Positions 16,732 to 24,377 of a DNA stretch of 36,040 nucleotides are shown piece by piece. The position numbers and the translations under genes were made by a program. The notes under the pieces were generated by a model that was not told the DNA's origin, did not search any database, and worked only from the letters and a program-made list of their open reading frames with translations. Within the stretch, counting starts at the first letter, position 1; every line of letters starts with the position of its first letter. The DNA is from Oscillochloris sp. ZM17-4 (GTDB lineage Bacteria; Chloroflexota; Chloroflexia; Chloroflexales; Chloroflexaceae), in contig NZ_JAIEWN010000005.1 of the NCBI RefSeq assembly GCF_019599295.1, positions 98,821-134,860 on the forward strand, read 5' to 3'.

Positions 16732-17772
16732 ATGGCTATTCGACCTCTGTATATATCTCCGGTTGGCCGCGGCGGGGTGGACTTCGGGATCCAGAACATC
16801 GCCCGCTCGGTGCGGGCGGTCGGGCTGCGGCCGGAGCTGCTGCGCCTGCCGGAGATCTACAACTTCGCGCCCTTCCTCATCCCGCGCGGCCTGCCGGCGG
16901 GCTGGTGGCGCGGCTTCGATGTGGCGCAGGGCCGCTCGCGGGTGGCCTTCGCCTTCCGCGAGGCTGGCCTGCCGGTGGTGACGACCGTCCACCACCTGAC
17001 GACCGACCCTGACCTGCAGCCCTACAGCTCGCTGGCCCAGCGGATCTTCTACCGGCTGGTCGAGTCGCGCTACGACGGGCTCTCGGTGGCCCGGGCGGAC
17101 GCGGTGGTCTGCGTGAGCCGCTTCACGCAGCGCCAGGTGGAGCAGACCTACGGCCGGCGCGACAGCACGATCATCTTCGACGGGATCGACACCGGGGTGT
17201 TTGTGCCGACGGCGGGCATGGCCAGGGCCGACCACGGGCTGCCCGCGTCGGAGGCGCGCATCCGGCTGCTGTTCGTGGGCAACCGCACGCGCCGCAAGGG
17301 CTTCGATCTGCTGCCGCAGATCATGGGCCTGCTGCCGGACGACTACACGCTCTTCTACACCGGGGGCTTCCAGGGCGGCGAGACGGCGCCGCCGCACCCG
17401 CGCATGGTGCCGATCGGCTCGCCGGACCGGGCGGGGCTGGTGGCGGCCTACCAGAGCTGCGACATCCTGCTGTTCCCCTCGCGGCTGGAGGGCTTCGGCA
17501 TCGCGCCGGCCGAGGCGCTGGCCTGCGGGCGCCCGGTGGTGACGACGAACGCGAGCGCGCTGCCCGAGGTGGTGGACGAGGGGCAGAGCGGCTTCCTGGT
17601 GGCGCGCAACGATGTGGCGGGCTACGCGGAGCGGGTGCGGGCGCTGGGCGAGGACGCGGGGCTGCGCCGGCGCTTCGGCGAGTTCGGCCGCGAGAAGGTG
17701 GCGTCTCGCTTCGGCTACGACCAGCTGGGGCAGGGGTTCGCGGCGCTGTACGCGCGGCTGCTGGGGAGGTGA
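16732..17772 (+). CDS. GT4-family glycosyltransferase
   Basis: A 346-residue GT-B glycosyltransferase. The N-terminal acceptor domain begins with YISPVGRGGVDFGIQNIARS. The donor domain has LLFVGNRTRRKGFDLL (about 178-195) and the nucleotide-sugar motif EGFGIAPAEAL (E-x7-E, about 251-262), then GRPVVTTNASALPEVV. It transfers a sugar from a nucleotide donor to an unknown acceptor, plausibly in envelope polysaccharide or glycolipid synthesis. It converges on the broken MurJ gene, whose open frame runs antisense through its 3' third. Confidence 0.87.
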   Translation: MAIRPLYISPVGRGGVDFGIQNIARSVRAVGLRPELLRLPEIYNFAPFLIPRGLPAGWWRGFDVAQGRSRVAFAFREAGLPVVTTVHHLTTDPDLQPYSSLAQRIFYRLVESRYDGLSVARADAVVCVSRFTQRQVEQTYGRRDSTIIFDGIDTGVFVPTAGMARADHGLPASEARIRLLFVGNRTRRKGFDLLPQIMGLLPDDYTLFYTGGFQGGETAPPHPRMVPIGSPDRAGLVAAYQSCDILLFPSRLEGFGIAPAEALACGRPVVTTNASALPEVVDEGQSGFLVARNDVAGYAERVRALGEDAGLRRRFGEFGREKVASRFGYDQLGQGFAALYARLLGR

Positions 17773-17794
17773 TTCTACAGGTATGCTGGTTGAA

Positions 17795-17815
17795 GTTGCC
17801 AGCACAGCTGGCAAC
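17795..17815. repeat. Hairpin at the MurJ break point
   Basis: GTTGCCAGC (17795-17803) pairs with GCTGGCAAC (17807-17815) around an ACA loop. It lies exactly where recognisable MurJ sequence ends, 22 bases after the glycosyltransferase stop. Confidence 0.6.
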
Positions 17816-18580
17816 CAGGGCCGAGGTGGCCACCACGCTGATGTGGGCGGCGGCCTGGCCGAGCACGCGCGGCCCCATCTGGCGGGCCACCGCGCCCAGC
17901 TCGGCCATCTGCCGGCCGAGGCCGGGGCGCAGGCGGGCGCCGATGCCGATCAGGGCGGGCAGCTGGACGAGGGCGTAGAGCAGGGCGCCGATCACCACGC
18001 CCCAGGCCATGCCCCAGATGCCCAGCCAGGGCGCGCAGAGCGCCCCGGCGATGATGCCCAGGTTGTAGATCGAGGGGGCCAGGGCCGGCATGGCGAAGCG
18101 GTCGCGGGCGTTGAGCGCGGCCATGGCCAGCCCGCCCAGGCCCAGCAGCAGCGGCGAGAGCAGGAAGAGCCGGGCCAGCTGGACGATCAGGTCGAGGGTG
18201 GCCGGCTCGAAGCCCTGGCCGCCGTAGACGGCGCGCACCATCCAGGGCGCGGCGGCGAAGATCGCCGCGCTGGCCAGCGAGAGCGCCAGCAGCGCCCAGG
18301 TCAGCACCGCGCCGGCGAGATCCCAGGCCCGCCCCTCGCCGTCGCGCTCCCAGACCTGGATAAACACCGGGATGAAGCTGCTGCCCAGCGCCCCGCCGAT
18401 GATCACCAGGTAGAGCAGATCGACGATCTGGAAGGCCGAGCGGTAGGCCGCCATCTGGGCGGAGGTGCCGAAGAAGTAGGAGGCGATCACGTCGCGCAGG
18501 ACGCCGGTGGCCCGGCTGAGCACGAAGCCGCCCATGACGATCAGGCTGTTCCCGAGGGCGCCGGAGCGGGCGCGGCGCAT
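17816..18580 (-). pseudogene. murJ: Lipid II flippase MurJ (MviN), C-terminal half missing
   Basis: MurJ flips lipid II across the membrane for peptidoglycan synthesis and normally has about 430-520 residues and 14 membrane helices. Here the family sequence starts normally (MRRARSGALGNSLIVMGGFV, SRATGVLRDV) and continues through GSSFIPVF and ALNARDRFAMPALAPSIYN. It ends near residue 255 (GQAAAHISVVATSALVAS). Beyond that the frame is just the complement of the glycosyltransferase gene. About half the protein, including the later helices, is absent. Deletion, pseudogenisation or misassembly are possible. The start at 18580 matches the family N-terminus. Confidence 0.78.
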
Positions 18581-18592
18581 CAGCGAGACAAG

Positions 18593-18621
18593 TTGCACGC
18601 GGGGCGTCCTTATGCTATACT
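18593..18621 (+). promoter_or_regulatory. Promoter of rpsT
   Basis: TTGCAC (18593-18598) and TATACT (18616-18621) are 17 bases apart and face rpsT. The leader would be about 110 bases, long enough for autoregulation by S20 as known in other bacteria, though no such structure is demonstrated here. Confidence 0.65.
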
Positions 18622-18741
18622 CTTGCGCTAGTAGCCCGCGCGAGTGGGCGAGCGGGAGGGGCGATGGCGGCACCGGCCACCTGACACCCCTCCCGACCTT
18701 GTACACATTCAGACAGCTGATCATATCGGAGGATCCGAGCC

Positions 18742-19011
18742 TTGGCAAACACGAAGTCGGCGAAGAAGCGCATCGCGTCGAACGCCCGCAAGCACGCCCG
18801 CAACCAGATGTACCGCTCACAGGTGAAGACGGCCGTCAAGAAGGCTGAGCAGACGATCTTCGCCGGGTCGCCCGACGAGGCCAGCATCCGCGCGGCGCTG
18901 AGCATCCTCGATAAGGCCGCCGTCAAGGGCATCATCCACAAGAACAACGCGGCCCGCCGCAAGTCGCGCCTGGTCAAGAAGCTGGGCGCCGACGCCGCCG
19001 TCGCGGTGTAG
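18742..19011 (+). CDS. rpsT: 30S ribosomal protein S20
   Basis: An 89-residue, Lys/Arg-rich primary 16S rRNA-binding protein. The start [20 protein letters not shown] and the central VKTAVKKAE are family hallmarks, and the length is normal. It starts with TTG at 18742, preceded by GGAGG at 18728-18732. Low-efficiency starts are known for rpsT elsewhere and linked to autoregulation. It converges on holA across a long heptad array. Confidence 0.95.
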   Translation: MANTKSAKKRIASNARKHARNQMYRSQVKTAVKKAEQTIFAGSPDEASIRAALSILDKAAVKGIIHKNNAARRKSRLVKKLGADAAVAV

Positions 19012-19016
19012 GGTAG

Positions 19017-19240
19017 GGGACAGGACATAGGGGACAGGGGACAGGCAGCAGTATCGCTTTTGCGATCTGTTGCCTGTTTTGATTCTGAGAGTCTGCCCCC
19101 TGTCCCCTGTCCCCTGTCGCCTGTCGCCTGTCGCCTGTCGCCTGTCGCCTGTCGCCTGTCGCCTGTCGCCTGTCGCCTGTCGCCTGTCGCCTGTCCCCTG
19201 TCCCCTGTCCCCTGTCCCCTGTCCCCTGTCCCCTGTCCCC
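19017..19240. repeat. Heptad array: 20 tandem copies of CTGTC(C/G)C plus an inverted partner
   Basis: From 19100 to 19239 CTGTC recurs every seven bases without interruption, 20 times: two CTGTCCC, eleven CTGTCGC, then seven CTGTCCC. A shorter complementary arm (GGGGACAGGACATAGGGGACAGGG, in units) lies at 19017-19045. The array separates the convergent rpsT and holA genes and ends immediately before the holA stop codon at 19241. Confidence 0.92.
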
Positions 19241-20188
19241 TCACCGGCACGCCTCGGCGACGAACAGCTCCAGGGCCACCTCGGGCTGGATGCGCCCGGT
19301 CTTAGTGGACAGGTCCAGCTCCAGCAGGCGGTCGTGCAGGCGCTCCAGGTCGCCGGCGGCGAAGCCGCGCACCTGCTCCATAGCCTTGCGCACCACGAAG
19401 GGGCGCTGGCCCAGCTCGGCGGCGATATCGTCGGGGCGGCGGCGCTGGGCGCTCAGCTCGCGCACGCCGAGCAGGATGCGCACCTGGCGGGCGACCATAA
19501 ACAGGATGTAGGTGGGGGCCTGGCCGTCCTCCAGCAGCTGGCGCGCGCCGCGCAGGGCGTCGCCCAGCCGGCGCGCGCTCAGGTCGTCGATAAAGGCAAA
19601 CAGGTTCTGCTCCTGCTCGTCCTGCACCAGCAGGTCCACCTCGGCCGGCGTGACCCGGCCGCCCCGGCCGACGTAGCTCGCCAGCTTCTCCAGCTCGTTG
19701 ACGATGGCCCGGCTGTCGCCGCCGACGAACTCGATCAGGCGCTGGGCGGCGGCCGGCTCCAGGCGCACCTGGCGGGCCTTGGCCCGCTCGGCCACCCAGC
19801 GGGTCAGCTCACCGCCCTGGAGCGGGGTGAACTCCTGGACGCTGGCGGCCTTCTTCAGGTAGGTGAAGAGGATGCTGCGCCGGTCCACATCGTCGCTCTC
19901 GACGAAGACCAGGTCGCATGTGGCGGGCACGCGGTCGAGGTAGGCCCGCAGCTCCTCGCGGTCCTTGCCGGCCTTGGTGTGCTTGAGGGCGTCGGAGACG
20001 ATCACCAGGCGCCGGTCGGCCAGGAAGGGCATGGCCTCGCAGGCGGCGGCCAGGGCGTCGATCTTCAGCTTGCGCCCGTCGAGGGAGGCCACGTTCAGGT
20101 CGGCGAGGTCGGGGGGGAAGTTGGCGCGCATGCGGGCCAGGGTCTGGCTGCGCTGGTACTCGTCGGGGCCGTGGAGGAGGTGGATCAT
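19241..20188 (-). CDS. holA: DNA polymerase III subunit delta
   Basis: Subunit of the clamp loader that opens the beta clamp during replication. The 315-residue product has the delta layout: a nucleotide-binding-like N-terminal domain beginning MIHLLHGPDEYQRSQTLARM, LNVASLDGRKL, MPFLADRRLVIVSDA near 60-75, and LVFVESDDVDRRSILFTYLKK. It also has the lid region with GGDSRAIVNELEKLASYV and a helical C-terminal collar domain. The start at 20188 lies six bases after a heptad repeat, with GGAGG absent. The stop directly abuts the 20-copy array. Confidence 0.9.
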   Translation of the reverse strand: MIHLLHGPDEYQRSQTLARMRANFPPDLADLNVASLDGRKLKIDALAAACEAMPFLADRRLVIVSDALKHTKAGKDREELRAYLDRVPATCDLVFVESDDVDRRSILFTYLKKAASVQEFTPLQGGELTRWVAERAKARQVRLEPAAAQRLIEFVGGDSRAIVNELEKLASYVGRGGRVTPAEVDLLVQDEQEQNLFAFIDDLSARRLGDALRGARQLLEDGQAPTYILFMVARQVRILLGVRELSAQRRRPDDIAAELGQRPFVVRKAMEQVRGFAAGDLERLHDRLLELDLSTKTGRIQPEVALELFVAEACR

Positions 20189-20194
20189 ACATTT

Positions 20195-20271
20195 ATTGCA
20201 GATTGCAGATTGCAGATTGCAGATTGCACCATCAGCTACAATCTGCAATCTGCAATCTACAATCTGCAATT
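20195..20271. repeat. Heptad inverted repeat (unit TTGCAGA)
   Basis: Four TTGCAGA units (20196-20223) face four complementary units (20239-20271), separated by about 12 bases. It covers the region directly upstream of the holA start. Confidence 0.88.
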
Positions 20272-20280
20272 CAGAGTGGT

Positions 20281-20442
20281 GCCCTAGCTGCCGTGGATGG
20301 GCCAGTTTCGAACCTGCGATAGCAGGTGGGTGCCCGCCTGTGAGTTTCTGCGGCCCGCCGCATAGCTCAACTCGTTAGAGCGAAGCTCCCATGGAAACCG
20401 TATTGGCTCAAAACACGCACCCACCTCACATACAGTTAGGGC
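20281..20442 (+). ncRNA. Candidate structured RNA, family unknown
   Basis: The ends pair as a 10-bp helix (20281-20290 with 20433-20442) that includes one G-U pair favouring the plus strand. Inside, 20324-20333 pairs perfectly with 20417-20426 (10 bp). A hairpin CCTGC-GATA-GCAGG (20313-20326) would compete with that second helix. The interior contains AGCTC...GAGC resembling a tRNA D-arm, but no tRNA can be folded. Heptad elements flank it on both sides. No reading frame is convincing. I cannot match it to a named RNA family. Confidence 0.35.
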
Positions 20443-20470
20443 GAGGTGGATGATACCACCCCGACTCCCT

Positions 20471-20540
20471 GATTGCAAATTGCAGATTGCAGATTGCAGA
20501 TTGGGCCGCAATCTGCAATCTGCAATCTGCAATCTGCAAT
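20471..20540. repeat. Heptad inverted repeat (unit GCAGATT)
   Basis: About four GCAGATT units on the left (20471-20503) and complementary AATCTGC units on the right (20510-20540) surround a GGGCCG loop. It ends four bases before the stop codon of the M28 peptidase gene. Confidence 0.88.
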
Positions 20541-20544
20541 GACG

Positions 20545-21747
20545 CTAGCGGTAGGAGTCCTCGCCGTCGAGGGTCTGGAGCATGGCCATGCTGAAGCGGG
20601 CGGCGCGCTCCAGGGCCTCGGGCTGGATGTTGCCGATGGCGTCGCTGTCGCGGTGCCAGTTGGCGGGCCAGCCGTCCCGGTCGATGCCGACCAGGCAGAT
20701 GCCGCGGTGGCCGCGCCGGCGCAGGGCGGCGACCTCCTCAAGGATCATGAGCTCTTTGCCGTAGACGCCGAAGCTTCGGTTCGCGTGGGCGGTGCGCTCG
20801 ACCAGGGCGACCGACTCGCTGTCGGGGGCGTAGCTGCTGAGGTAGGAGAAGCCGCTGTGGCGCGAGACATAGGCCAGGTCGCCCCGGCCGACCATCTCGA
20901 AGTCGAGGAAGTAGGCGCTGCGCAGCAGGTCGCCGTACTCATCGAGCAGGGCGTGGGTGCCCAACAGGCCGGTCTCCTCGGCGCCGGTGAAGACCAGCCA
21001 GACATCGGTGTGCTCAAGGGGCTGGGCGCTGAGGGCGGCGCCGATGCCGAGCAGGCAGGCGACGGCGCTGGCGTTGTCGTTCGCGCCGTCCACATATCGC
21101 CCGGACTCGTCGGCGATGATGGCGCCGAGTCCGGCGACCTGGGCCGCGCCGATGGCCCGGCCCAGCCAGCGCGCGCCGGCGGCCTGCGCGACAGCGCCGG
21201 CGGCCTGGAGGCCGATCACGGCCGTGGTGGCGGCGGGCAGGGTCGCCTTGCGGGCGTCGCTGAAGGTATCGCGGTGGCGGTTGGTGTCGGTGTGGCCGAG
21301 CAGCACCACGGTGCGCCGGTAGCGGCCCGTGCAGGGGATGCGGACGATCAGGTTGGCCGAGGCGCGCTGCGGGCCGACGCGGGCGAGGGGCTGGCGCAGC
21401 CCGCTGGCCGCGCGCCAGGTGAGGTAGGCGGCGCCGGCCCCGAGGAGCGTGCCGGCGGCCCGGCCGAGCCAGCCCAGGCGGCCGAGCAGCAGCCCGCCGA
21501 TCGACAGCGCGAAGGGCGTGCCGAGGGCGTAGCCCCAGGTGTCGGGCGTCTGGAAGGGCTGGGACTTCACCTCGTCGATGCCGATATCGTGGAGGGCCTT
21601 GCGGATGTAGGTGCGGGCGCGGGCCTCGGCCTCGTGGCCCGCCGGGCGCGGGCCGATGTTGTAGGCCAGGGCGGAGACATGGTTCAGCAGCGACTCGCCA
21701 TCGAGCGGGTCGATCTCAAGCGCAGAGTTGACGCGGGCATTGAGCAT
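20545..21747 (-). CDS. M28-family zinc metallopeptidase
   Basis: A 400-residue aminopeptidase-type enzyme with two zinc ions. The ligands are in the expected places: His152 and Asp154 in GHTDT, bridging Asp224 in GANDNASA, Glu257-Glu258 in TGAEETG, Asp282 in LDFEMVG and His365 in NWHRDSD. Hydrophobic stretches near 78-110 and 172-210 interrupt the fold and may be membrane segments or cap insertions. No signal peptide is seen. GAGGAGG lies six bases before the start. It seems complete. Confidence 0.88.
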   Translation of the reverse strand: MLNARVNSALEIDPLDGESLLNHVSALAYNIGPRPAGHEAEARARTYIRKALHDIGIDEVKSQPFQTPDTWGYALGTPFALSIGGLLLGRLGWLGRAAGTLLGAGAAYLTWRAASGLRQPLARVGPQRASANLIVRIPCTGRYRRTVVLLGHTDTNRHRDTFSDARKATLPAATTAVIGLQAAGAVAQAAGARWLGRAIGAAQVAGLGAIIADESGRYVDGANDNASAVACLLGIGAALSAQPLEHTDVWLVFTGAEETGLLGTHALLDEYGDLLRSAYFLDFEMVGRGDLAYVSRHSGFSYLSSYAPDSESVALVERTAHANRSFGVYGKELMILEEVAALRRRGHRGICLVGIDRDGWPANWHRDSDAIGNIQPEALERAARFSMAMLQTLDGEDSYR

Positions 21748-21761
21748 AGCGGCCTCCTCGG

Positions 21762-22063
21762 GGATTGCAGATTGCAGATTGCAGATTGCAGATTGGGCGC
21801 GGCGCGGCTAAACGTGGCCCATAGTATAGCTGATTCGCAGAGGCGCACCTACCTCTGTCGAGATGCGTACATGACATCGCTCGCCCGCTTCCTCATGAGA
21901 TAGATCTGGTGCCCCTTAGTATTGATCAAAAGTAAAGCTGATGAAGTTGAGAGATCTTCTCTTTGGGGGTTGCTACCTGAAAACTTGCGTGCGTGCGAAC
22001 GAAGATGAGGTGCGAGCAACGCTCGCACCTCATCTGCAATCTGCAATCTGCAATCTGCAATCG
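21762..22063. repeat. Composite element: GCAGATT heptads flanking 230 bases without a gene
   Basis: Four GCAGATT units at 21763-21796 and four complementary AATCTGC units at 22029-22060 enclose about 230 bases of lower GC. At the right end lies a perfect 15-bp hairpin (22003-22017 with 22021-22035, loop AAC). No coding frame or known motif is recognised between. The stretch includes the gap 21748-22065. Confidence 0.6.
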
Positions 22064-22065
22064 CC

Positions 22066-22470
22066 CTACGGCTGGGCGGCGCGCTCGGCCAGCCAGACCC
22101 GCAGGTCGGTGACGGAGAACTCGGGGGCGATCGCCTCGATATCCTTGAGGGCCGCGCTCGTCGGCAGGTCGGCCGGGATCTGGTAGTGCGTGTAGAGCTC
22201 GTCCTGGGTCAGGCCGTAGGCGCCCAGCACATCGCTGATCGTCATCCAGCCCTTGACCTCGGCCGGGTCGGCGCCGGTCACCTCCACCGGCGCGCCGTCG
22301 AGCGTGATCTTGCCCGAGGTGGACCAGAAGCCGGCGATCTGGGCGAGCTGGATGGTGCCGAGGAAGGCGGCCAGCACCAGGGCGGCGTAGAGCGGGGCGG
22401 GCATATGCAGGCTGCGCCAGCGCCGCTGCGCGGTGGGCGCGACCTGGCGGCGGGGGGGGTCGGTGGCCAT
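22066..22470 (-). CDS. Small membrane-anchored protein following the polyferredoxin
   Basis: A 134-residue protein with one N-terminal membrane helix (about 24-46) and an outer domain of about 85 residues. The part from MTISDVLGAYGLTQDELYTHY to SVTDLRVWLAE is helical and resembles a small domain seen next to NapH/NosR-type iron-sulfur membrane proteins (from memory). It has no cysteines, so it is not itself a redox protein. GGAG precedes the start. It is the last gene of the leftward operon and may help the ferredoxin, by context only. Confidence 0.55.
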   Translation of the reverse strand: MATDPPRRQVAPTAQRRWRSLHMPAPLYAALVLAAFLGTIQLAQIAGFWSTSGKITLDGAPVEVTGADPAEVKGWMTISDVLGAYGLTQDELYTHYQIPADLPTSAALKDIEAIAPEFSVTDLRVWLAERAAQP

Positions 22471-22493
22471 AGGGATACTCCTCTCGATAATCG

Positions 22494-22557
22494 GGGCGCA
22501 GCAGGCGCCGGGCCTTCATACAGGTGCGCGGATGGATGGGCTGCGTCTGCTGCGCCC
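22494..22557. repeat. Inverted repeat of the GGGCGCAGCAG family
   Basis: GGGCGCAGCAG (22494-22504) and its complement CTGCTGCGCCC (22547-22557) enclose about 42 bases. Read on the minus strand its outer end continues the TAA stop (22558-22560) of the polyferredoxin gene. Confidence 0.65.
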
Positions 22558-23439
22558 TTACTTCGTGGTCAGGGGGATGCTCAGCCGCAGGTCGAGGGCC
22601 TCGGGGTGGACGCAGGAGTCCACGCACTGGAGGCAGCTGATGCAGCGCATATCGGTGATCTCGCTGGAGGCGGCCACATCGATGCCCATGGGGCAGCGGT
22701 GGGTGCAGAGGGTGCAGCCGGTGCAGGCGGAGTCCTCGCGCTGGATTCGCATGGGGCTGAGGCGGCCGACTAGGCCGATGGTGGCGCCGAGGGGGCAGGC
22801 GTAGCGGCACCAGGGCCGCTCGACGACCAGGGAGGCGAGCAGGACCACGCCGAGGATCACGGCCCCGGCCGTCAGCTCGAACTCGGCCACGCTGATCAGG
22901 GCCGACCAGGGGTCGTAGTCGCGGAAGACCATAGAGCCGTAGGCGACGGTGCCGCCGATGATCGTGGCCAGCACAACGTAGCGGCCGTAGCTGAGCACGC
23001 GGTCGATGGTGCCGAAGATCGGCCGGCGGGCGGCGCGGCGCAGGGCGCGGGCGGCGCGGCCGAGCGGCTTGATGCGGGCCTGGAGCCAGCGGCTGAGGCT
23101 ATTGACCCACTCCTGGATGGTGCCGAAGGGGCAGATCCAGCCGCAGAAGGCGCCGCGGGCGAGCAGCGTCAGCAGCACCACGGCCCCCAGCAGCACCAGG
23201 TTCGAGAGGTGGGTGTGGCTGATGGTGCCGCCGGTGGTGAAGTAGCTGTAGAGCGTCTCCAGGCCGCCGAAGGGGCAGACGGCCTCGGGCGAGGTGCTAT
23301 CCTCACTGAGGGTGTGCCGGACGACGCCGGCCACAATCATGGCAAGAAAGCCGAACTGGGTGATCCGCCGTAGGCTCTGGGTTCCCCAGAGGGCGGCGAG
23401 GCGGTTGCGGTTGCGGGCGGCTGCGGGCTTCGTGCTCAT
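22558..23439 (-). CDS. NapH/NosR-like polyferredoxin membrane protein
   Basis: A 293-residue membrane protein with about five helices and two kinds of cysteine motif. CGWICPFGT and CRYACPLGA are the cytoplasmic Cys pairs typical of NapH/NosR/CcoG-type proteins. Near the C-terminus two [4Fe-4S] motifs are clear: CTGCTLCTHRCPMG and CISCLQCVDSCVHP. It likely passes electrons from a membrane donor to an unknown acceptor. The start at 23439 has an excellent GGAGGAGAC ribosome-binding site. It is third in a response regulator, kinase, ferredoxin operon. Confidence 0.85.
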   Translation of the reverse strand: MSTKPAAARNRNRLAALWGTQSLRRITQFGFLAMIVAGVVRHTLSEDSTSPEAVCPFGGLETLYSYFTTGGTISHTHLSNLVLLGAVVLLTLLARGAFCGWICPFGTIQEWVNSLSRWLQARIKPLGRAARALRRAARRPIFGTIDRVLSYGRYVVLATIIGGTVAYGSMVFRDYDPWSALISVAEFELTAGAVILGVVLLASLVVERPWCRYACPLGATIGLVGRLSPMRIQREDSACTGCTLCTHRCPMGIDVAASSEITDMRCISCLQCVDSCVHPEALDLRLSIPLTTK

Positions 23440-23524
23440 GGTCTCCTCCTGGGCGGCTGCTTTATCTAGAGATAGGGTAGCAGGACAGGATGGAGAACTT
23501 GTGGAGAGCGCGTGTGGGTTGCGC

Positions 23525-23566
23525 GTAGGGATACGCAGCATGCTGCGTCCCTACGCGCGTCCCTAC
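23525..23566. repeat. Palindrome of the GTAGGGNCGCAGC family with a half copy
   Basis: GTAGGGATACGCAGC and its complement form a 30-base inverted repeat (23525-23554), and CGTCCCTACGC repeats at 23556-23566. Read on the minus strand, the outermost TAG (23563-23565) is the stop codon of the histidine kinase. Confidence 0.75.
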
Positions 23567-24298
23567 GCGACGGGGAGGGTGAAGGAGAAGGTGCTGCCGC
23601 GGCCCTCGACGCTGTCGGCCCAGAGGCGGCCGCCGTGGCCCTCGACGAGGTGCTTGGCGATGGCCAGGCCGAGCCCGGTGCCGCCGACGTGGCGGGTGCG
23701 CGCCCGATCGACCTTGTAGAAGCGCTCGAAGATCCTGGGCAGATCCTGCGCGGGGATGCCGACGCCGGTGTCGCAGACGTTCACCAGCAGCCACGGCCCG
23801 GGCCGGCCGGCGTCCTCGGCGATCATGTGCGCCTGCACCCTCACCTCGCCGCCCTCGGCGGAGAACTTCACCGCGTTGTGCAGCAGGTTCAGCAGCACCT
23901 GGCCGACCCGGTCGGGGTCCATGAGCACGGCGGGCTGGTCGGCGCCGAGGTCGGCGCCGGCCCGCGACCTCGCCGACGAGCGCGTCGGCCTGGTGGTCGC
24001 GCAGGAGCGTGATCATGCCGAGCCCGACGGCGTCATCGGCGACGGCGAGCATCTGGGCGGCCTGGGCGCTGACGAAGCGCACCCGGCGGGACTGATCGAC
24101 GACGACGGTGCCGGCGTCGAGGGCGGCGGCGGCGGCCTGGAAGAGCGGCTGTCCCCCGGCGTCGAGGTCGTCGTGCGGGGGCGGCGGCGCGGGGGCGGGG
24201 GCGGGGGCGGGCGACGCCGGGCGGCGGGTGAGCAGCCAGGAGATCACGCCCAGGCTGGCGAGCAGGCCGATGGCGAGGGCGATGTCAAGCAGCGACAT
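23563..24298 (-). pseudogene. Sensor histidine kinase missing its phospho-acceptor domain
   Basis: Two frames belong to one kinase. From 24298 to about 23968 the frame encodes a membrane helix, a Pro/Ala linker and the start of a PAS-like domain (VVVDQSRRVRFVSAQAAQMLAVAD). From about 23967 to 23563 another frame encodes a complete ATPase domain, with N-box NLLHNAVKFS, G1 DTGVGIP, F-box FERFYK and G2 GGTGLGLAI. The rest of PAS and the whole HisKA dimerisation domain with its His are missing, and the two parts meet out of frame. The pairing with the response regulator shows its intended partner. Deletion or misassembly. Confidence 0.8.
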
Positions 24299-24307
24299 AT
24301 TTTGTGG

Positions 24308-24377
24308 AATGTTGAATGCTGAATGTTGAATGCTGAATGTTCGAACATTCAACATTCAACATTCAGCATTCAACATT
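24308..24377. repeat. Heptad inverted repeat, 34-bp arms (unit GAATGTT/GAATGCT)
   Basis: Positions 24308-24341 pair with 24344-24377 with one mismatch around a two-base loop, about five units per arm. It fills the gap between the response regulator and the kinase and overlaps the regulator's TAA stop. The kinase start lies nine bases beyond. Confidence 0.9.

Noticed and set aside
15535-17814. Open frame of 759 residues on the minus strand
   Set aside because: It is fully antisense to the well-supported acetyltransferase and glycosyltransferase genes and is dominated by His, Arg, Ala and Gly with no domain.
17321-17815. Genuine extension of MurJ through the glycosyltransferase antisense strand
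   Set aside because: Residues past about 255 are Pro/Arg/Ala-rich with no membrane helices, unlike any MurJ, and mirror the opposite gene.
19017-19240. CRISPR array
   Set aside because: The units are 7 bp, contiguous and without spacers, and no cas gene is nearby.
19060-19305. Apparent repeat protein read from the CTGTC array
   Set aside because: The seven-residue protein repeat follows automatically from a 7-bp DNA repeat read in three frames. There is no ribosome-binding site and no matching family.
20281-20442. tRNA gene, suggested by an AGCTCAACTCGTTAGAGC stretch
   Set aside because: It resembles a D-arm, but the T-loop-like GGTTCGAAA lies on the opposite strand and no acceptor or anticodon arm forms in either direction.
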